A stretch of DNA of 18,357 nucleotides from Prevotella sp. UBA2456. GTDB taxonomy: Bacteria > Bacteroidota > Bacteroidia > Bacteroidales > Bacteroidaceae. The number at the start of each line of letters is the position of its first letter. The stretch's first letter is position 1. Positions 1-6,177 of the stretch are shown here, in pieces. The DNA lies in contig DDPY01000034.1 of NCBI GenBank assembly GCA_002342415.1, positions 1 to 18,357 of the forward strand. The letters are read 5' to 3'. Below the pieces are notes generated by a model. The model saw only the letters and a list, made by a program, of their open reading frames with translations. It ran no database searches and was not told the DNA's origin. The translations under genes were made by a program, and so were the position numbers.

Positions 1-204
1 GCTTAATTGTGGAATCGGGGGCAGTTCCTCTGATCGGTTTCTCCTGTAGGGTACCCAAAGGAATCGACTGGCTCGTCATTGCAACGCCACACTCTGCACC
101 TTCAGGTCAGAGAATCACCTCTATGGCCTGACGGAAGAGGAACCAACGGTCGCTGTTCCCGTAGGGAGGTAAAGCAAATCAGAATCGTGGAGGGGGATAA
201 TTAA
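1..204 (+). pseudogene. Possible decayed 3' end of a restriction-modification type gene
   Basis: No intact gene is visible here. In frame 2 the stretch at 116-142 reads NHLYGLTEEE, and in frame 1 the stretch at 166-204 reads EVKQIRIVEGDN followed by TAA. Many type IIG and related DNA methyltransferase/restriction proteins end in a YGLTEEE-like segment followed closely by an IVEG-like tail. Finding both, in order, about 25 bp apart and in different frames suggests a frameshifted remnant of such a C-terminus. The upstream part is interrupted in every frame (stops at 31-33 in frame 1 and 47-49 in frame 2, and at 128-130 in frame 3). The match rests on two short motifs recalled from the family, so chance similarity cannot be excluded. 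The gene body, if any, lies left of the window. Confidence 0.3.
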
Positions 205-212
205 GAAACTAT

Positions 213-434
213 CTAAATTTGCTTAATCTCTGCATCAACCACAAAGATGTCGCCATCCTCGTCAACCAACACGTTGCTCTGCTTCAAAATGACTTACATC
301 TGCTTGGCTATCTCGAAGTTGCGCTTCATGTATTGCGCAAAGTCGCTCGAGCTCATTGGCGATTGCTGCGATGCGGCTATTTTCCGCATCTTGCGCTCCG
401 TTGCCTCCTTGTGGAACTGGTTGAGATATGTCAT
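213..434 (-). pseudogene. Small hypothetical protein ORF interrupted by an in-frame TAA
   Basis: Read on the minus strand from ATG at 434, this gives 46 codons (starting MTYLNQFHKE), then TAA at 296-294, then 26 more sense codons (VILKQSNVLV...VVDAEIKQI) to TAG at 215-213. Both halves look like protein in the same frame: the first is rich in K, R, Q and M, the second is acidic (VDEDGDIFVVDAE). The simplest reading is a 73-codon gene with a nonsense mutation. A real 46-aa product is the alternative. A Bacteroidetes-type promoter lies directly upstream at 465-496. I do not recognise the family and assign no function. A sequencing error at the stop codon is possible. Confidence 0.45.
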
Positions 435-464
435 GACTCATCTTTGCTTAGAATTTCACAGGGG

Positions 465-496
465 CAAAGATACGACAATTTAGCGAAACAAACAAA
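465..496 (-). promoter_or_regulatory. Bacteroidetes-type promoter for the small minus-strand ORF
   Basis: On the minus strand, TATCTTTG (472-465) matches the -7 consensus TAnnTTTG, and TTTG (496-493) lies exactly 20 bp upstream as a -33 element. The predicted start of transcription is about 20-25 bases before the ATG at 434. A near match on the plus strand (CATCTTTG, 439-446) could serve the small gene starting at 520, which would make this a compact divergent regulatory region. Confidence 0.5.
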
Positions 497-519
497 TAAA
501 ACAATAAAAATCTACCAAT

Positions 520-684
520 ATGACAAAACTGGAAAAGCTATACAGCATCATTGAGAACTCCCGCGATGTGGGAGTGAAACTGCCAAAGGGCGTTCTTCAA
601 CAAGTGGAGGAGCTGGAGGAAGGCATTATCAAAGAAGAGATACTAGACGGAAATCATATCAATGGTGGAGCTTTTTGGCAGTAA
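520..684 (+). CDS. Small hypothetical protein, 54 aa, possibly truncated
   Basis: ATG at 520 opens a 54-codon frame ending in TAA at 682-684. The product begins MTKLEKLYSIIENSRDVGVK and continues as a charged, probably helical segment rich in E, K and L (LQQVEELEEGIIKEEIL), then ends in a less charged tail with GGAFWQ. No signal peptide or membrane segment is visible. The start follows an A-rich stretch. From memory, longer Bacteroidales proteins start with a very similar segment, often near restriction genes. If that is right, this is a 3'-truncated relative whose last ~15 residues are off-frame sequence. I could not test that. It may also be a complete small protein. It precedes the prolyl isomerase gene, which has its own promoter. 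Confidence 0.5.
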   Translation: MTKLEKLYSIIENSRDVGVKLPKGVLQQVEELEEGIIKEEILDGNHINGGAFWQ

Positions 685-711
685 ACCTTCGTTCTTTTCA
701 AAACTATTTCT

Positions 712-719
712 TACCTTTG
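712..719 (+). promoter_or_regulatory. -7 element of the prolyl isomerase gene
   Basis: TACCTTTG matches TAnnTTTG. It puts the transcription start at about 724-727, on top of the most upstream in-frame ATG (724). That argues for translation starting at one of the later ATGs (751, 754 or 763). No convincing -33 TTTG is seen about 20 bp upstream. Confidence 0.5.
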
Positions 720-753
720 CGGCATGAAACGATTTGGCGTAAAAGATAGAATG

Positions 754-1443
754 ATGAGAAATATGAAAAGATTTTTTTTCATGGTGTGCTTGCTCTGCAG
801 CCTGTCGCAATGCGGATGGGCTCAGGATAAGCGGACCGAGGTACTACTGGAAACCACACAGGGCAATATCCGCATTGCGCTGTTCAACGAGACGCCCAAA
901 CATCGTGACAACTTCCTGGAACTGGTGCGCACCCAGTTCTACGACTCGCTGCTCTTTCATCGGGTCATTGAGGACTTCATGATACAGGGCGGCGACCCCA
1001 CCAGCAGGCGTGCTGAGGCAGGCCAGCGGTTGGGCAGGGGAGAGCTCGACTATACCATTGAGCCAGAGTTCCGTCTGCCCCAGCTCTTCCATCGGCGAGG
1101 CATGGTGGCTGCTGCCCGCGAGCCCGACCGCATCAATCCGGAAAGGCGATCGGGTGCCTGCCAGTTCTATATCGTCTGGGGCCAAAGGCTCAGCGATGCG
1201 CAGATAGAAAGGGTGCAGGAGCGGCTGGACACGCTGACGCATGGTGGTGTGAAGATAACGCCCGAGATGGCCGAGACCTACAAGACGTTGGGCGGAACGC
1301 CCCACTTGGACGGGCAGTACACCGTCTTCGGCGAGGTGGTGGAGGGCATGGATGTGGTGGATGCCATCCAGCACATGTCCGTCGACAAGTACTATCGCCC
1401 CTATACTGACGTGCGCATTATGCGGGCAACTGTTTGCAAATAG
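754..1443 (+). CDS. Exported cyclophilin-type peptidyl-prolyl cis-trans isomerase
   Basis: This is a cyclophilin-family isomerase of X-Pro peptide bonds, predicted to act as a folding helper outside the cytoplasm. Cyclophilin signatures seen are FHRVIEDFMIQGGD (with the catalytic Arg of the FHR motif), SGACQFYIV (the usual G-Q-F-F-I block) and HLDGQYTVFGEVVEGMDVVD near the C-terminus. An insertion of about 35 residues (roughly LSDAQIE to TLGGTPHLD) separates the last two blocks, which I associate with Bacteroidetes periplasmic members. The N-terminus is a signal peptide: K/R, a hydrophobic run (FFFMVCLLCSL), then a GWA-Q cleavage site. A Cys sits nearby (LSQC), but Gln before Cys is a poor lipobox, so a soluble periplasmic protein is more likely than a lipoprotein. 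In-frame ATGs exist at 724, 751, 754 and 763; promoter position excludes 724 in practice. I use 754 but 763 is equally possible. Confidence 0.92.
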   Translation: MRNMKRFFFMVCLLCSLSQCGWAQDKRTEVLLETTQGNIRIALFNETPKHRDNFLELVRTQFYDSLLFHRVIEDFMIQGGDPTSRRAEAGQRLGRGELDYTIEPEFRLPQLFHRRGMVAAAREPDRINPERRSGACQFYIVWGQRLSDAQIERVQERLDTLTHGGVKITPEMAETYKTLGGTPHLDGQYTVFGEVVEGMDVVDAIQHMSVDKYYRPYTDVRIMRATVCK

Positions 1444-1474
1444 ACTGCGGAAGATGGCTTTTGGCAGGAAAAAC

Positions 1475-1506
1475 CGAAAGAAAACCAGCTTTTCTTTTGG
1501 TCTTTT
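1475..1506 (+). terminator. Weak hairpin after the prolyl isomerase gene
   Basis: CCGAAAGAAAA at about 1474-1484 can pair with TTTTCTTTTGG at 1490-1500 around a short CCAGC loop, followed by TCTTTTGA. The stem is A/T rich and has a mismatch, so it is a weak candidate. Its 3' arm includes the TTTG proposed as the -33 element of the next operon. Confidence 0.3.
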
Positions 1507-1527
1507 GACATATTATTCGTAATTTTG
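1496..1527 (+). promoter_or_regulatory. Promoter of the 2-oxoacid:ferredoxin oxidoreductase operon
   Basis: TTTG at 1496-1499 (-33) and TAATTTTG at 1520-1527 (-7, consensus TAnnTTTG) are separated by 20 bp. The leader to the ATG at 1601 is about 65-70 bases. I see no known riboswitch in it. Confidence 0.6.
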
Positions 1528-1600
1528 CACCCGTTTATGCCGAGGCAATAGTCTTCAGCGAGAACAATGATAGTATTTTAATGCATTAAACTAGATAAAT

Positions 1601-1831
1601 ATGGCGAAAATGAAAGGTGCCATCGAGGTGAATACCGAGCGGTGCAAGGGATGTCAGTTGTGTATCATCGCTTGTCCACAGAAGGTCATCGCCCTGGCCA
1701 ACAAAGTGAATCTGCACGGCTACCCCTATGTGGAGGCAGTCAACGAGGAGTCCTGTGTGGGCTGTGCCTCGTGTGGCATCGTCTGTCCCGATGGTTGTAT
1801 CACCGTGTATCGTAAAAAAATGGAGGAGTAA
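1601..1831 (+). CDS. 2-oxoacid:ferredoxin oxidoreductase, ferredoxin-like delta subunit
   Basis: This 76-aa protein is a dicluster ferredoxin that would carry electrons from the thiamine-dependent oxidoreductase. Two classical 4Fe-4S motifs are visible: CKGCQLCIIACP (about residues 15-26) and CVGCASCGIVCP (about 52-63), eight cysteines in the CxxCxxCxxxCP pattern. No signal peptide is present, so it is cytoplasmic. It is the first gene of the operon and ends 4 bp before the start of the alpha-subunit gene, so translation is probably coupled. The order ferredoxin-alpha-beta-gamma matches the oorDABC/korDABC layout of Helicobacter and Campylobacter 2-oxoglutarate oxidoreductases. It is also common for vor genes, so order alone does not fix the substrate. 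Confidence 0.93.
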   Translation: MAKMKGAIEVNTERCKGCQLCIIACPQKVIALANKVNLHGYPYVEAVNEESCVGCASCGIVCPDGCITVYRKKMEE

Positions 1832-1835
1832 AGTT

Positions 1836-2930
1836 ATGGCAGAAGAACGTGAAGTTGTGTTGATGAAAGGCAATGAGGCTATCGCCCATGCTGCTATTCG
1901 TTGCGGATGCGACGGCTATTTCGGCTATCCTATTACTCCGCAGAGTGAAGTCATCGAGACGCTGGCCGAGCTGAAGCCCTGGGAGACCACCGGTATGCAG
2001 GTGGTGCAGGCAGAGAGTGAGCTGGCGAGTATTTATATGGTGTATGGTGCAGCCGGTGCCGGCAAGCGCGCCATGACCTCGTCGTCGTCGCCTGGTATCG
2101 CCCTGATGCAGGAGGGTATCACGTATATGGCTGGTGCCGAGGTGCCGGGCGTGTTTATCAATGTGCAGCGCGGCGGCCCTGGTCTGGGAACCATCCAGCC
2201 TTCGCAGGGTGACTACTTCCAGGCTACGCGTGGCGGTGGTAACGGCGACTATAATGTTATCGTGCTGGCTCCTAACTCTGTGCAGGAGATGGCCGACTTT
2301 GTAGACCTTGCCTTCGAGCTGGCCTTCAAGTATCGCAATCCTGCCATGATTCTGAGCGATGGTGTCATCGGCCAGATGATGGAGAAGGTGGTGCTGCCTC
2401 CGTTCAAACCCCGTCGTACTGATGAGGAGGTCATCAAGGAGTGCCCCTGGGCCTCGACAGGTAAGCCGAAGAACAGGGAGCGCGTGGTGATTACCTCGTT
2501 GGAGCTGAAACCCGAGGCTATGGAGGCTCGTAACCTGGCCCTGCAGGAGAAGTATCGCAAGATTCAGGAGCAGGAGGTGCGCTACGAAGAGCAGCAGATG
2601 GACGATGCCGACTATGCCATCGTGGCCTTTGGCAGTGCTGCCCGTCTGTCGGAGAAAGCCATCGAGGTGGCTCGCGAAGAGGGCCTGAAGGTAGGCTTGT
2701 TCCGCCCTATCACACTGTGGCCGTTCCCCACGAAGGAGATTGCCGAGCTGGCCAAGACCAAGAAGGGCATCCTGGTGGTGGAGATCAATGCCGGCCAGAT
2801 GGTTCAGGATGTTCGCCTGGCCGTCAACGGTGCTGTGCCCGTCGAGCAGTTTGGTCGCTTAGGTGGTATCGTGCCCGAGCCGGAAGAGATTGTGGAGGCA
2901 CTCAGCACATTGGTAATCAATCGTAAATAG
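1836..2930 (+). CDS. vorB: 2-oxoacid:ferredoxin oxidoreductase alpha subunit, VorB-type
   Basis: A 364-aa alpha subunit of a four-subunit oxidoreductase that converts a 2-oxo acid, CoA and oxidised ferredoxin to acyl-CoA, CO2 and reduced ferredoxin. The N-terminal pyrimidine-binding-type domain (about 1-240) contains GYFGYPITPQSE (27-38) and the GGPGLGTIQPSQGDYFQATRG-type segment of this family. The C-terminal domain (from about residue 255) starts with DYAIVAFGSAARL and includes LFRPITLWPFP. I chose ATG at 1836 because it gives the normal family N-terminus (MAEEREVVLMKGNEAIA) 4 bp after the ferredoxin gene; the frame stays open upstream, but only as shadow of that gene. The GLGTIQPSQ segment is what I associate with proteins called VorB (3-methyl-2-oxobutanoate), though 2-oxoglutarate as substrate is not excluded. 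Confidence 0.9.
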   Translation: MAEEREVVLMKGNEAIAHAAIRCGCDGYFGYPITPQSEVIETLAELKPWETTGMQVVQAESELASIYMVYGAAGAGKRAMTSSSSPGIALMQEGITYMAGAEVPGVFINVQRGGPGLGTIQPSQGDYFQATRGGGNGDYNVIVLAPNSVQEMADFVDLAFELAFKYRNPAMILSDGVIGQMMEKVVLPPFKPRRTDEEVIKECPWASTGKPKNRERVVITSLELKPEAMEARNLALQEKYRKIQEQEVRYEEQQMDDADYAIVAFGSAARLSEKAIEVAREEGLKVGLFRPITLWPFPTKEIAELAKTKKGILVVEINAGQMVQDVRLAVNGAVPVEQFGRLGGIVPEPEEIVEALSTLVINRK

Positions 2931-2950
2931 TAAATGACTAAATCGTAAAT
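2919..2950 (+). repeat. Direct repeat at the vorB 3' end and following gap
   Basis: AATCGTAAAT occurs at 2919-2928, inside the last vorB codons, and again at 2941-2950, in the gap before the beta-subunit gene. TAAAT words also lie between them. The repeat start-to-start distance is 22 bp. The gap carries no promoter or hairpin that I can see. Confidence 0.6.
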
Positions 2951-2954
2951 TACA

Positions 2955-3728
2955 ATGGTGGATAGAAATCAGATAGTTCAACCGGAGAATATTGTCTGCA
3001 AGAAGCCGACACTCTTGAACGACAACAATATGCACTACTGTCCAGGCTGTTCGCACGGTGTGGTGCATAAACTCATTGCCGAGGTGATCGAGGAAATGGG
3101 CATGGAGGATAAGGCCGTTGGCGTAAGCCCCGTAGGCTGTGCCGTGTTTGCCTACAACTATATTGATATCGACTGGCAGGAGGCTGCCCACGGACGTGCT
3201 CCCGCACTGGCTACGGGCATCAAGCGCTGCTGGCCTGACCGGTTGGTGTTCACCTATCAGGGTGATGGCGACCTGGCCTGCATCGGTACGTGTGAGACCA
3301 TTCACGCCCTGAATCGTGGCGAGAACATCGTCATTGTCTTCGTTAACAATGCTATCTATGGCATGACGGGCGGTCAGATGGCTCCCACGACGCTGATTGG
3401 CCAGAAGACATCGACCTGCCCCTATGGTCGTGACCCCGAGATTCACGGCTATCCTCTGAAGATTGCCGATATCGCTGCCCAGTTGGAGGGTACCTGCTAT
3501 GTCACACGCCAGAGCGTAGAGAGCGTAGCATCTATCAACAAAGCCAAGAAGGCGCTTCGGAAAGCCTTCCAGGCCTCGATGGACGGCAAGGGAAGTTCGC
3601 TGGTCGAGTTTGTCTCTACGTGTAACAGCGGATGGAAGCTTACCCCTGCAAAGGCTAACGAATGGATGAAGGAGAACATGTTCCCCTTCTATCCCAAGGG
3701 TGACCTTAAGGATACGACAGATAAATAA
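2955..3728 (+). CDS. 2-oxoacid:ferredoxin oxidoreductase beta subunit, thiamine diphosphate-binding
   Basis: This 257-aa beta subunit (VorA/KorB type) binds thiamine diphosphate and catalyses decarboxylation of the 2-oxo acid. The thiamine diphosphate motif is GDGDLACIGTCETIHAL (from residue 103) with the closing Asn pair at 131-132. HYCPGCSHG (27-35) carries the conserved CxxC typical of the family, and GMTGGQMAPTT (136-146) follows the cofactor site. The length fits a standalone beta subunit. The gene lies 24 bp after vorB and is separated from the gamma-subunit gene by a 94-bp gap filled with an inverted array of short repeats. Substrate preference (branched 2-oxo acid versus 2-oxoglutarate) cannot be read with confidence. 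Confidence 0.92.
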   Translation: MVDRNQIVQPENIVCKKPTLLNDNNMHYCPGCSHGVVHKLIAEVIEEMGMEDKAVGVSPVGCAVFAYNYIDIDWQEAAHGRAPALATGIKRCWPDRLVFTYQGDGDLACIGTCETIHALNRGENIVIVFVNNAIYGMTGGQMAPTTLIGQKTSTCPYGRDPEIHGYPLKIADIAAQLEGTCYVTRQSVESVASINKAKKALRKAFQASMDGKGSSLVEFVSTCNSGWKLTPAKANEWMKENMFPFYPKGDLKDTTDK

Positions 3729-3737
3729 TTAAACACT

Positions 3738-3803
3738 ACGAATTATACGAATTAAACGGATTGGCTATGCAGAAATAATTCGTATCATTCGTGAAATTCG
3801 TAG
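3738..3803 (+). repeat. Inverted array of 9-bp words inside the operon
   Basis: Left arm: three 9-mers, ACGAATTAT, ACGAATTAA and ACGGATTGG (3738-3764). Right arm: AATTCGTAT, CATTCGTGA and AATTCGTAG (3777-3803). The right arm is the imperfect reverse complement of the left, so the transcript can fold into a long A/U-rich hairpin with a short loop. It fills nearly all of the gap between the beta and gamma subunit genes. It ends about 20 bp before the gamma gene, without a T-run, so it is not a typical terminator. Confidence 0.75.
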
Positions 3804-3822
3804 TCGAAAGAAAAGGAAAGTT

Positions 3823-4365
3823 ATGAAGAAAGAAATAATCATATCAGGTTTTGGTGGTCAGGGTGTGCTCTCGATGGGTAAGATTCTGGCCTACTCAGGA
3901 CTGATGGAGGACAAGGAAGTGACCTGGATGCCTGCATATGGTCCCGAGCAGCGCGGCGGTACGGCCAATGTGACCGTCATTGTCAGCGATGAGCGCATCT
4001 CGTCACCTATCCTCAGCAAGTATGATATTGCTGTGGTACTGAACCAGCCCTCATTGGAGAAGTTTGAACCGAAGATCAAGCCCGGAGGTATCCTTATCTA
4101 CGACGGCTTTGGCATCATCAATCCTCCTACGCGAAAGGACATCACCGTCTACCGCATCGATGCTATGGACAAGGCTGCTGAGATGAAGAACAGCAAGGTG
4201 TTCAACATGATTGTGCTGGGCGGACTGCTGAAGGTGGCTCCCGTGGTGAGCGCCAGCGGTGTGGAGAAAGCCCTGAAGAAGACACTGCCCGAGCGCCATC
4301 ACGACCTTATCCCCCTGAACATGCAGGCTATTGAGGAAGGTGGCAAGATTATCGCACAGCAATAA
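3823..4365 (+). CDS. 2-oxoacid:ferredoxin oxidoreductase gamma subunit
   Basis: A 180-aa gamma subunit (VorG/KorC type) of the same complex. The glycine-rich start IIISGFGGQGVLSMGK (residues 5-20) and the block PAYGPEQRGGTANV (37-50) are hallmarks of the catalytic gamma domain of pyruvate/ketoisovalerate oxidoreductases. No export signal is present. It is the last gene of the operon, and its final 17 bp overlap the 3' end of cobS on the other strand, so the transcript must run into cobS antisense before ending. A 12-bp hairpin inside cobS (4402-4444) could help stop it. Confidence 0.92.
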   Translation: MKKEIIISGFGGQGVLSMGKILAYSGLMEDKEVTWMPAYGPEQRGGTANVTVIVSDERISSPILSKYDIAVVLNQPSLEKFEPKIKPGGILIYDGFGIINPPTRKDITVYRIDAMDKAAEMKNSKVFNMIVLGGLLKVAPVVSASGVEKALKKTLPERHHDLIPLNMQAIEEGGKIIAQQ

Positions 4366-5140
4366 GCGATACGAGCAGTATTGTGAGTTCTACCAATAGG
4401 TAAACGGCTCCGCAGCAATCACCAGTATAGCCGCGGAGTCGTTTCCATATCAGCAAGTATAGAAAATAGAGTGCGATGGCGGGTACGAAGACGAGCATCT
4501 GCCAGTCGACTCTCGCGTACATTATATATATATAGGCAGCGATAGGCATCAGTCCCTGAATGGTGAGGCTGATGCCTGCTTTTATATCAAACTTGCGGTA
4601 GACGGTGTGACTTTTTGCGGTCTCCTCGGTACGGGCATAGGGCATCATCTGGATGAGTTGGGCCGTGAGCATCTTTGCATAGGGGTCGGCCACGATGATC
4701 AGCAAGGCTGCATCAGAGGACGACATGCTGTACAGAATGGAAAACAACAATAGGAAATAAAGGATAAGCGAAAGGACGCCATAGGTTCCGATATGCGAGT
4801 CCTTCATGATGTCGAGAATGCGTTGGCGGTCTGTGCCTCCTCCGCCAAAGCCGTCAATAAAGTCGGCCAGCCCGTCCTCGTGGAGGGCTCCCGTAATGAG
4901 CAGACGGGTGATGATGGCCAGGAGGATGGCTACCTCGTAGGGGAAGACGAAGGTGCCGAAATAGAGTACGGCAGCCATTGCGGAGCCAGTGAGCCACCCT
5001 ACCAGCGGCCAGTGTTCAACAACGGTCTGATAAGCCTCTTTGTTAGGCTGATATAGTCGCCAGAAAGGCAGGCGGGTGAAAAAGATGAAGGCAGCCCAAA
5101 TGCGGTCGTACCATTTAGAAGGGTTAATAGATTGTTGCAT
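4349..5140 (-). CDS. cobS: Adenosylcobinamide-GDP ribazoletransferase (cobalamin synthase)
   Basis: CobS joins adenosylcobinamide-GDP and alpha-ribazole (or its phosphate) to give adenosylcobalamin (phosphate), the last assembly step. It is an integral inner-membrane protein. The 263-aa product has several hydrophobic segments and the family block HEDGLADFIDGFGG (residues 87-100), followed by the D-S-H-I-G-T-Y-G stretch (114-121). These acidic residues are the conserved metal/substrate region of CobS. Length fits the family (about 250 aa). Its ATG overlaps the cobT stop (TAATG), so the two are probably translationally coupled. No cobC-like phosphatase gene follows; instead the gene runs 17 bp into the convergent gamma-subunit gene. 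Confidence 0.95.
   Translation of the reverse strand: MQQSINPSKWYDRIWAAFIFFTRLPFWRLYQPNKEAYQTVVEHWPLVGWLTGSAMAAVLYFGTFVFPYEVAILLAIITRLLITGALHEDGLADFIDGFGGGGTDRQRILDIMKDSHIGTYGVLSLILYFLLLFSILYSMSSSDAALLIIVADPYAKMLTAQLIQMMPYARTEETAKSHTVYRKFDIKAGISLTIQGLMPIAAYIYIMYARVDWQMLVFVPAIALYFLYLLIWKRLRGYTGDCCGAVYLLVELTILLVSLIAVR
4402..4444. other. Strong hairpin within the cobS coding region
   Basis: AAACGGCTCCGC (4402-4413) pairs with GCGGAGTCGTTT (4433-4444) as a 12-bp stem with one G-T wobble and a 19-base loop. It begins 37 bp after the plus-strand vor operon ends. No T-run follows on the plus strand, so it is not a canonical terminator, but it is the only strong structure available to end or stabilise that transcript. 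Confidence 0.4.
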
Positions 5141-6177
5141 TAGAAATACTTGGTGATATTGGCGTTTTCAAAATTATTCATCTCATTTACCATCCGGACG
5201 GCAGAGTCAATGATAGGGAAGGCGCACAAAGCACCTGTACCTTCGCCCAGTCTGAGTCCCAGTTGCAGTAGCGGTTCTGCATGCAGGAACTGTAGCATCA
5301 GACGGTGTCCCGACTCGTCGCCACAATGGGTGAATATCATATAGTCTTTGACCTGTGGATAGAGCTGGCAGGCAGCGAGAGCACAGGCCGTCATGATGAA
5401 TCCGTCTATCAATATAATAAGGTGTTGCTCAGCAGCACGGCACATTGCTCCGATAGCTGCCACCATCTCGAAACCGCCAAAATATGCAAGTGGCGAGTAG
5501 TGGGGATAGTTGGCTTGATAATTGGCTACGGCCATCGACAATACCTCGTATTTATGTCGGATGCCCTCGCTGTCGAGACCAGCGCCAGCACCGATACACT
5601 GTTCCAGAGGGATGCCGCTGTACAGGTGGAGCCAGATGCTGCTGGGCGATGTGTTGGCAATGCCCATCTCGCCAATGCTGAGGATGCGGCAGCCCTTCTG
5701 AAGACAATCATCCACAAGGTCACTGCCTATTTGTATAGCTCTGTCGAACTCAGATTCTGTCATAGCCGGCCGGTCAAGGAAATTCTGAGTTCCCTGGGCT
5801 ATCTTCCGGTCGAGGATGGCAGGGTAGGGCGTGAGGTCGTAGTCGACGCCGACATCGACAATAGTGAGATCGAAACCATGCTGACGGCAGAACATATTTA
5901 CGCCTCCTCCACCTCGGGTGAAGTTAATCATCTGCTGCCAGGTGACTTCACGTGGAGACACGCTGACTCCTTCGCGCTCAATTCCATGATCGCCGCCCAG
6001 CAATAAGTGGCAGGGATGAGTGAGGGAAGGAGTGAGAGTCTGCTGAATGAGGCATATCTGCATAGCCAGCGATTCCAGACGCCCCAACGAGCCCTTGGGC
6101 TTGTTCAGGTTGTCAATCTTGTCCGCTATGGCTGGACACAAAGCCTTGTTGACAGGTTGGATGTTGAAGTGTTTCAT
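5140..6177 (-). CDS. cobT: Nicotinate-nucleotide--dimethylbenzimidazole phosphoribosyltransferase
   Basis: CobT makes alpha-ribazole 5'-phosphate from nicotinate mononucleotide and a lower-ligand base such as 5,6-dimethylbenzimidazole; it is a soluble cytoplasmic enzyme. The 345-aa product has the N-terminal KPKGSLGRLE segment (26-35), the GGDHGI block (61-66), a glycine-rich FTRGGGGVN stretch (86-94) and the C-terminal GEGTGA motif (311-316). Glu312 corresponds to the catalytic Glu317 of Salmonella CobT. It overlaps cobU by 4 bp (ATGA) upstream and cobS by 1 bp downstream, so the three genes form one tight operon. The base actually used cannot be read from this sequence. Confidence 0.96.
   Translation of the reverse strand: MKHFNIQPVNKALCPAIADKIDNLNKPKGSLGRLESLAMQICLIQQTLTPSLTHPCHLLLGGDHGIEREGVSVSPREVTWQQMINFTRGGGGVNMFCRQHGFDLTIVDVGVDYDLTPYPAILDRKIAQGTQNFLDRPAMTESEFDRAIQIGSDLVDDCLQKGCRILSIGEMGIANTSPSSIWLHLYSGIPLEQCIGAGAGLDSEGIRHKYEVLSMAVANYQANYPHYSPLAYFGGFEMVAAIGAMCRAAEQHLIILIDGFIMTACALAACQLYPQVKDYMIFTHCGDESGHRLMLQFLHAEPLLQLGLRLGEGTGALCAFPIIDSAVRMVNEMNNFENANITKYF

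Noticed and set aside
1..170. Minus-strand protein with an in-frame TGA as a selenocysteine codon
   Set aside because: The minus frame reads plausibly on both sides of the TGA, but no selenoprotein family, no nearby insertion hairpin and no intact start were seen. The plus-strand motifs explain the region at least as well.
1..200. tmRNA or other structured RNA
   Set aside because: No tRNA-like end, no tag-peptide frame and no recognisable conserved core; only short local hairpins.
219..554. Plus-strand 111-codon ORF
   Set aside because: Its His/Leu-rich translation is antisense to the better supported small minus-strand ORF and runs into the promoter region.
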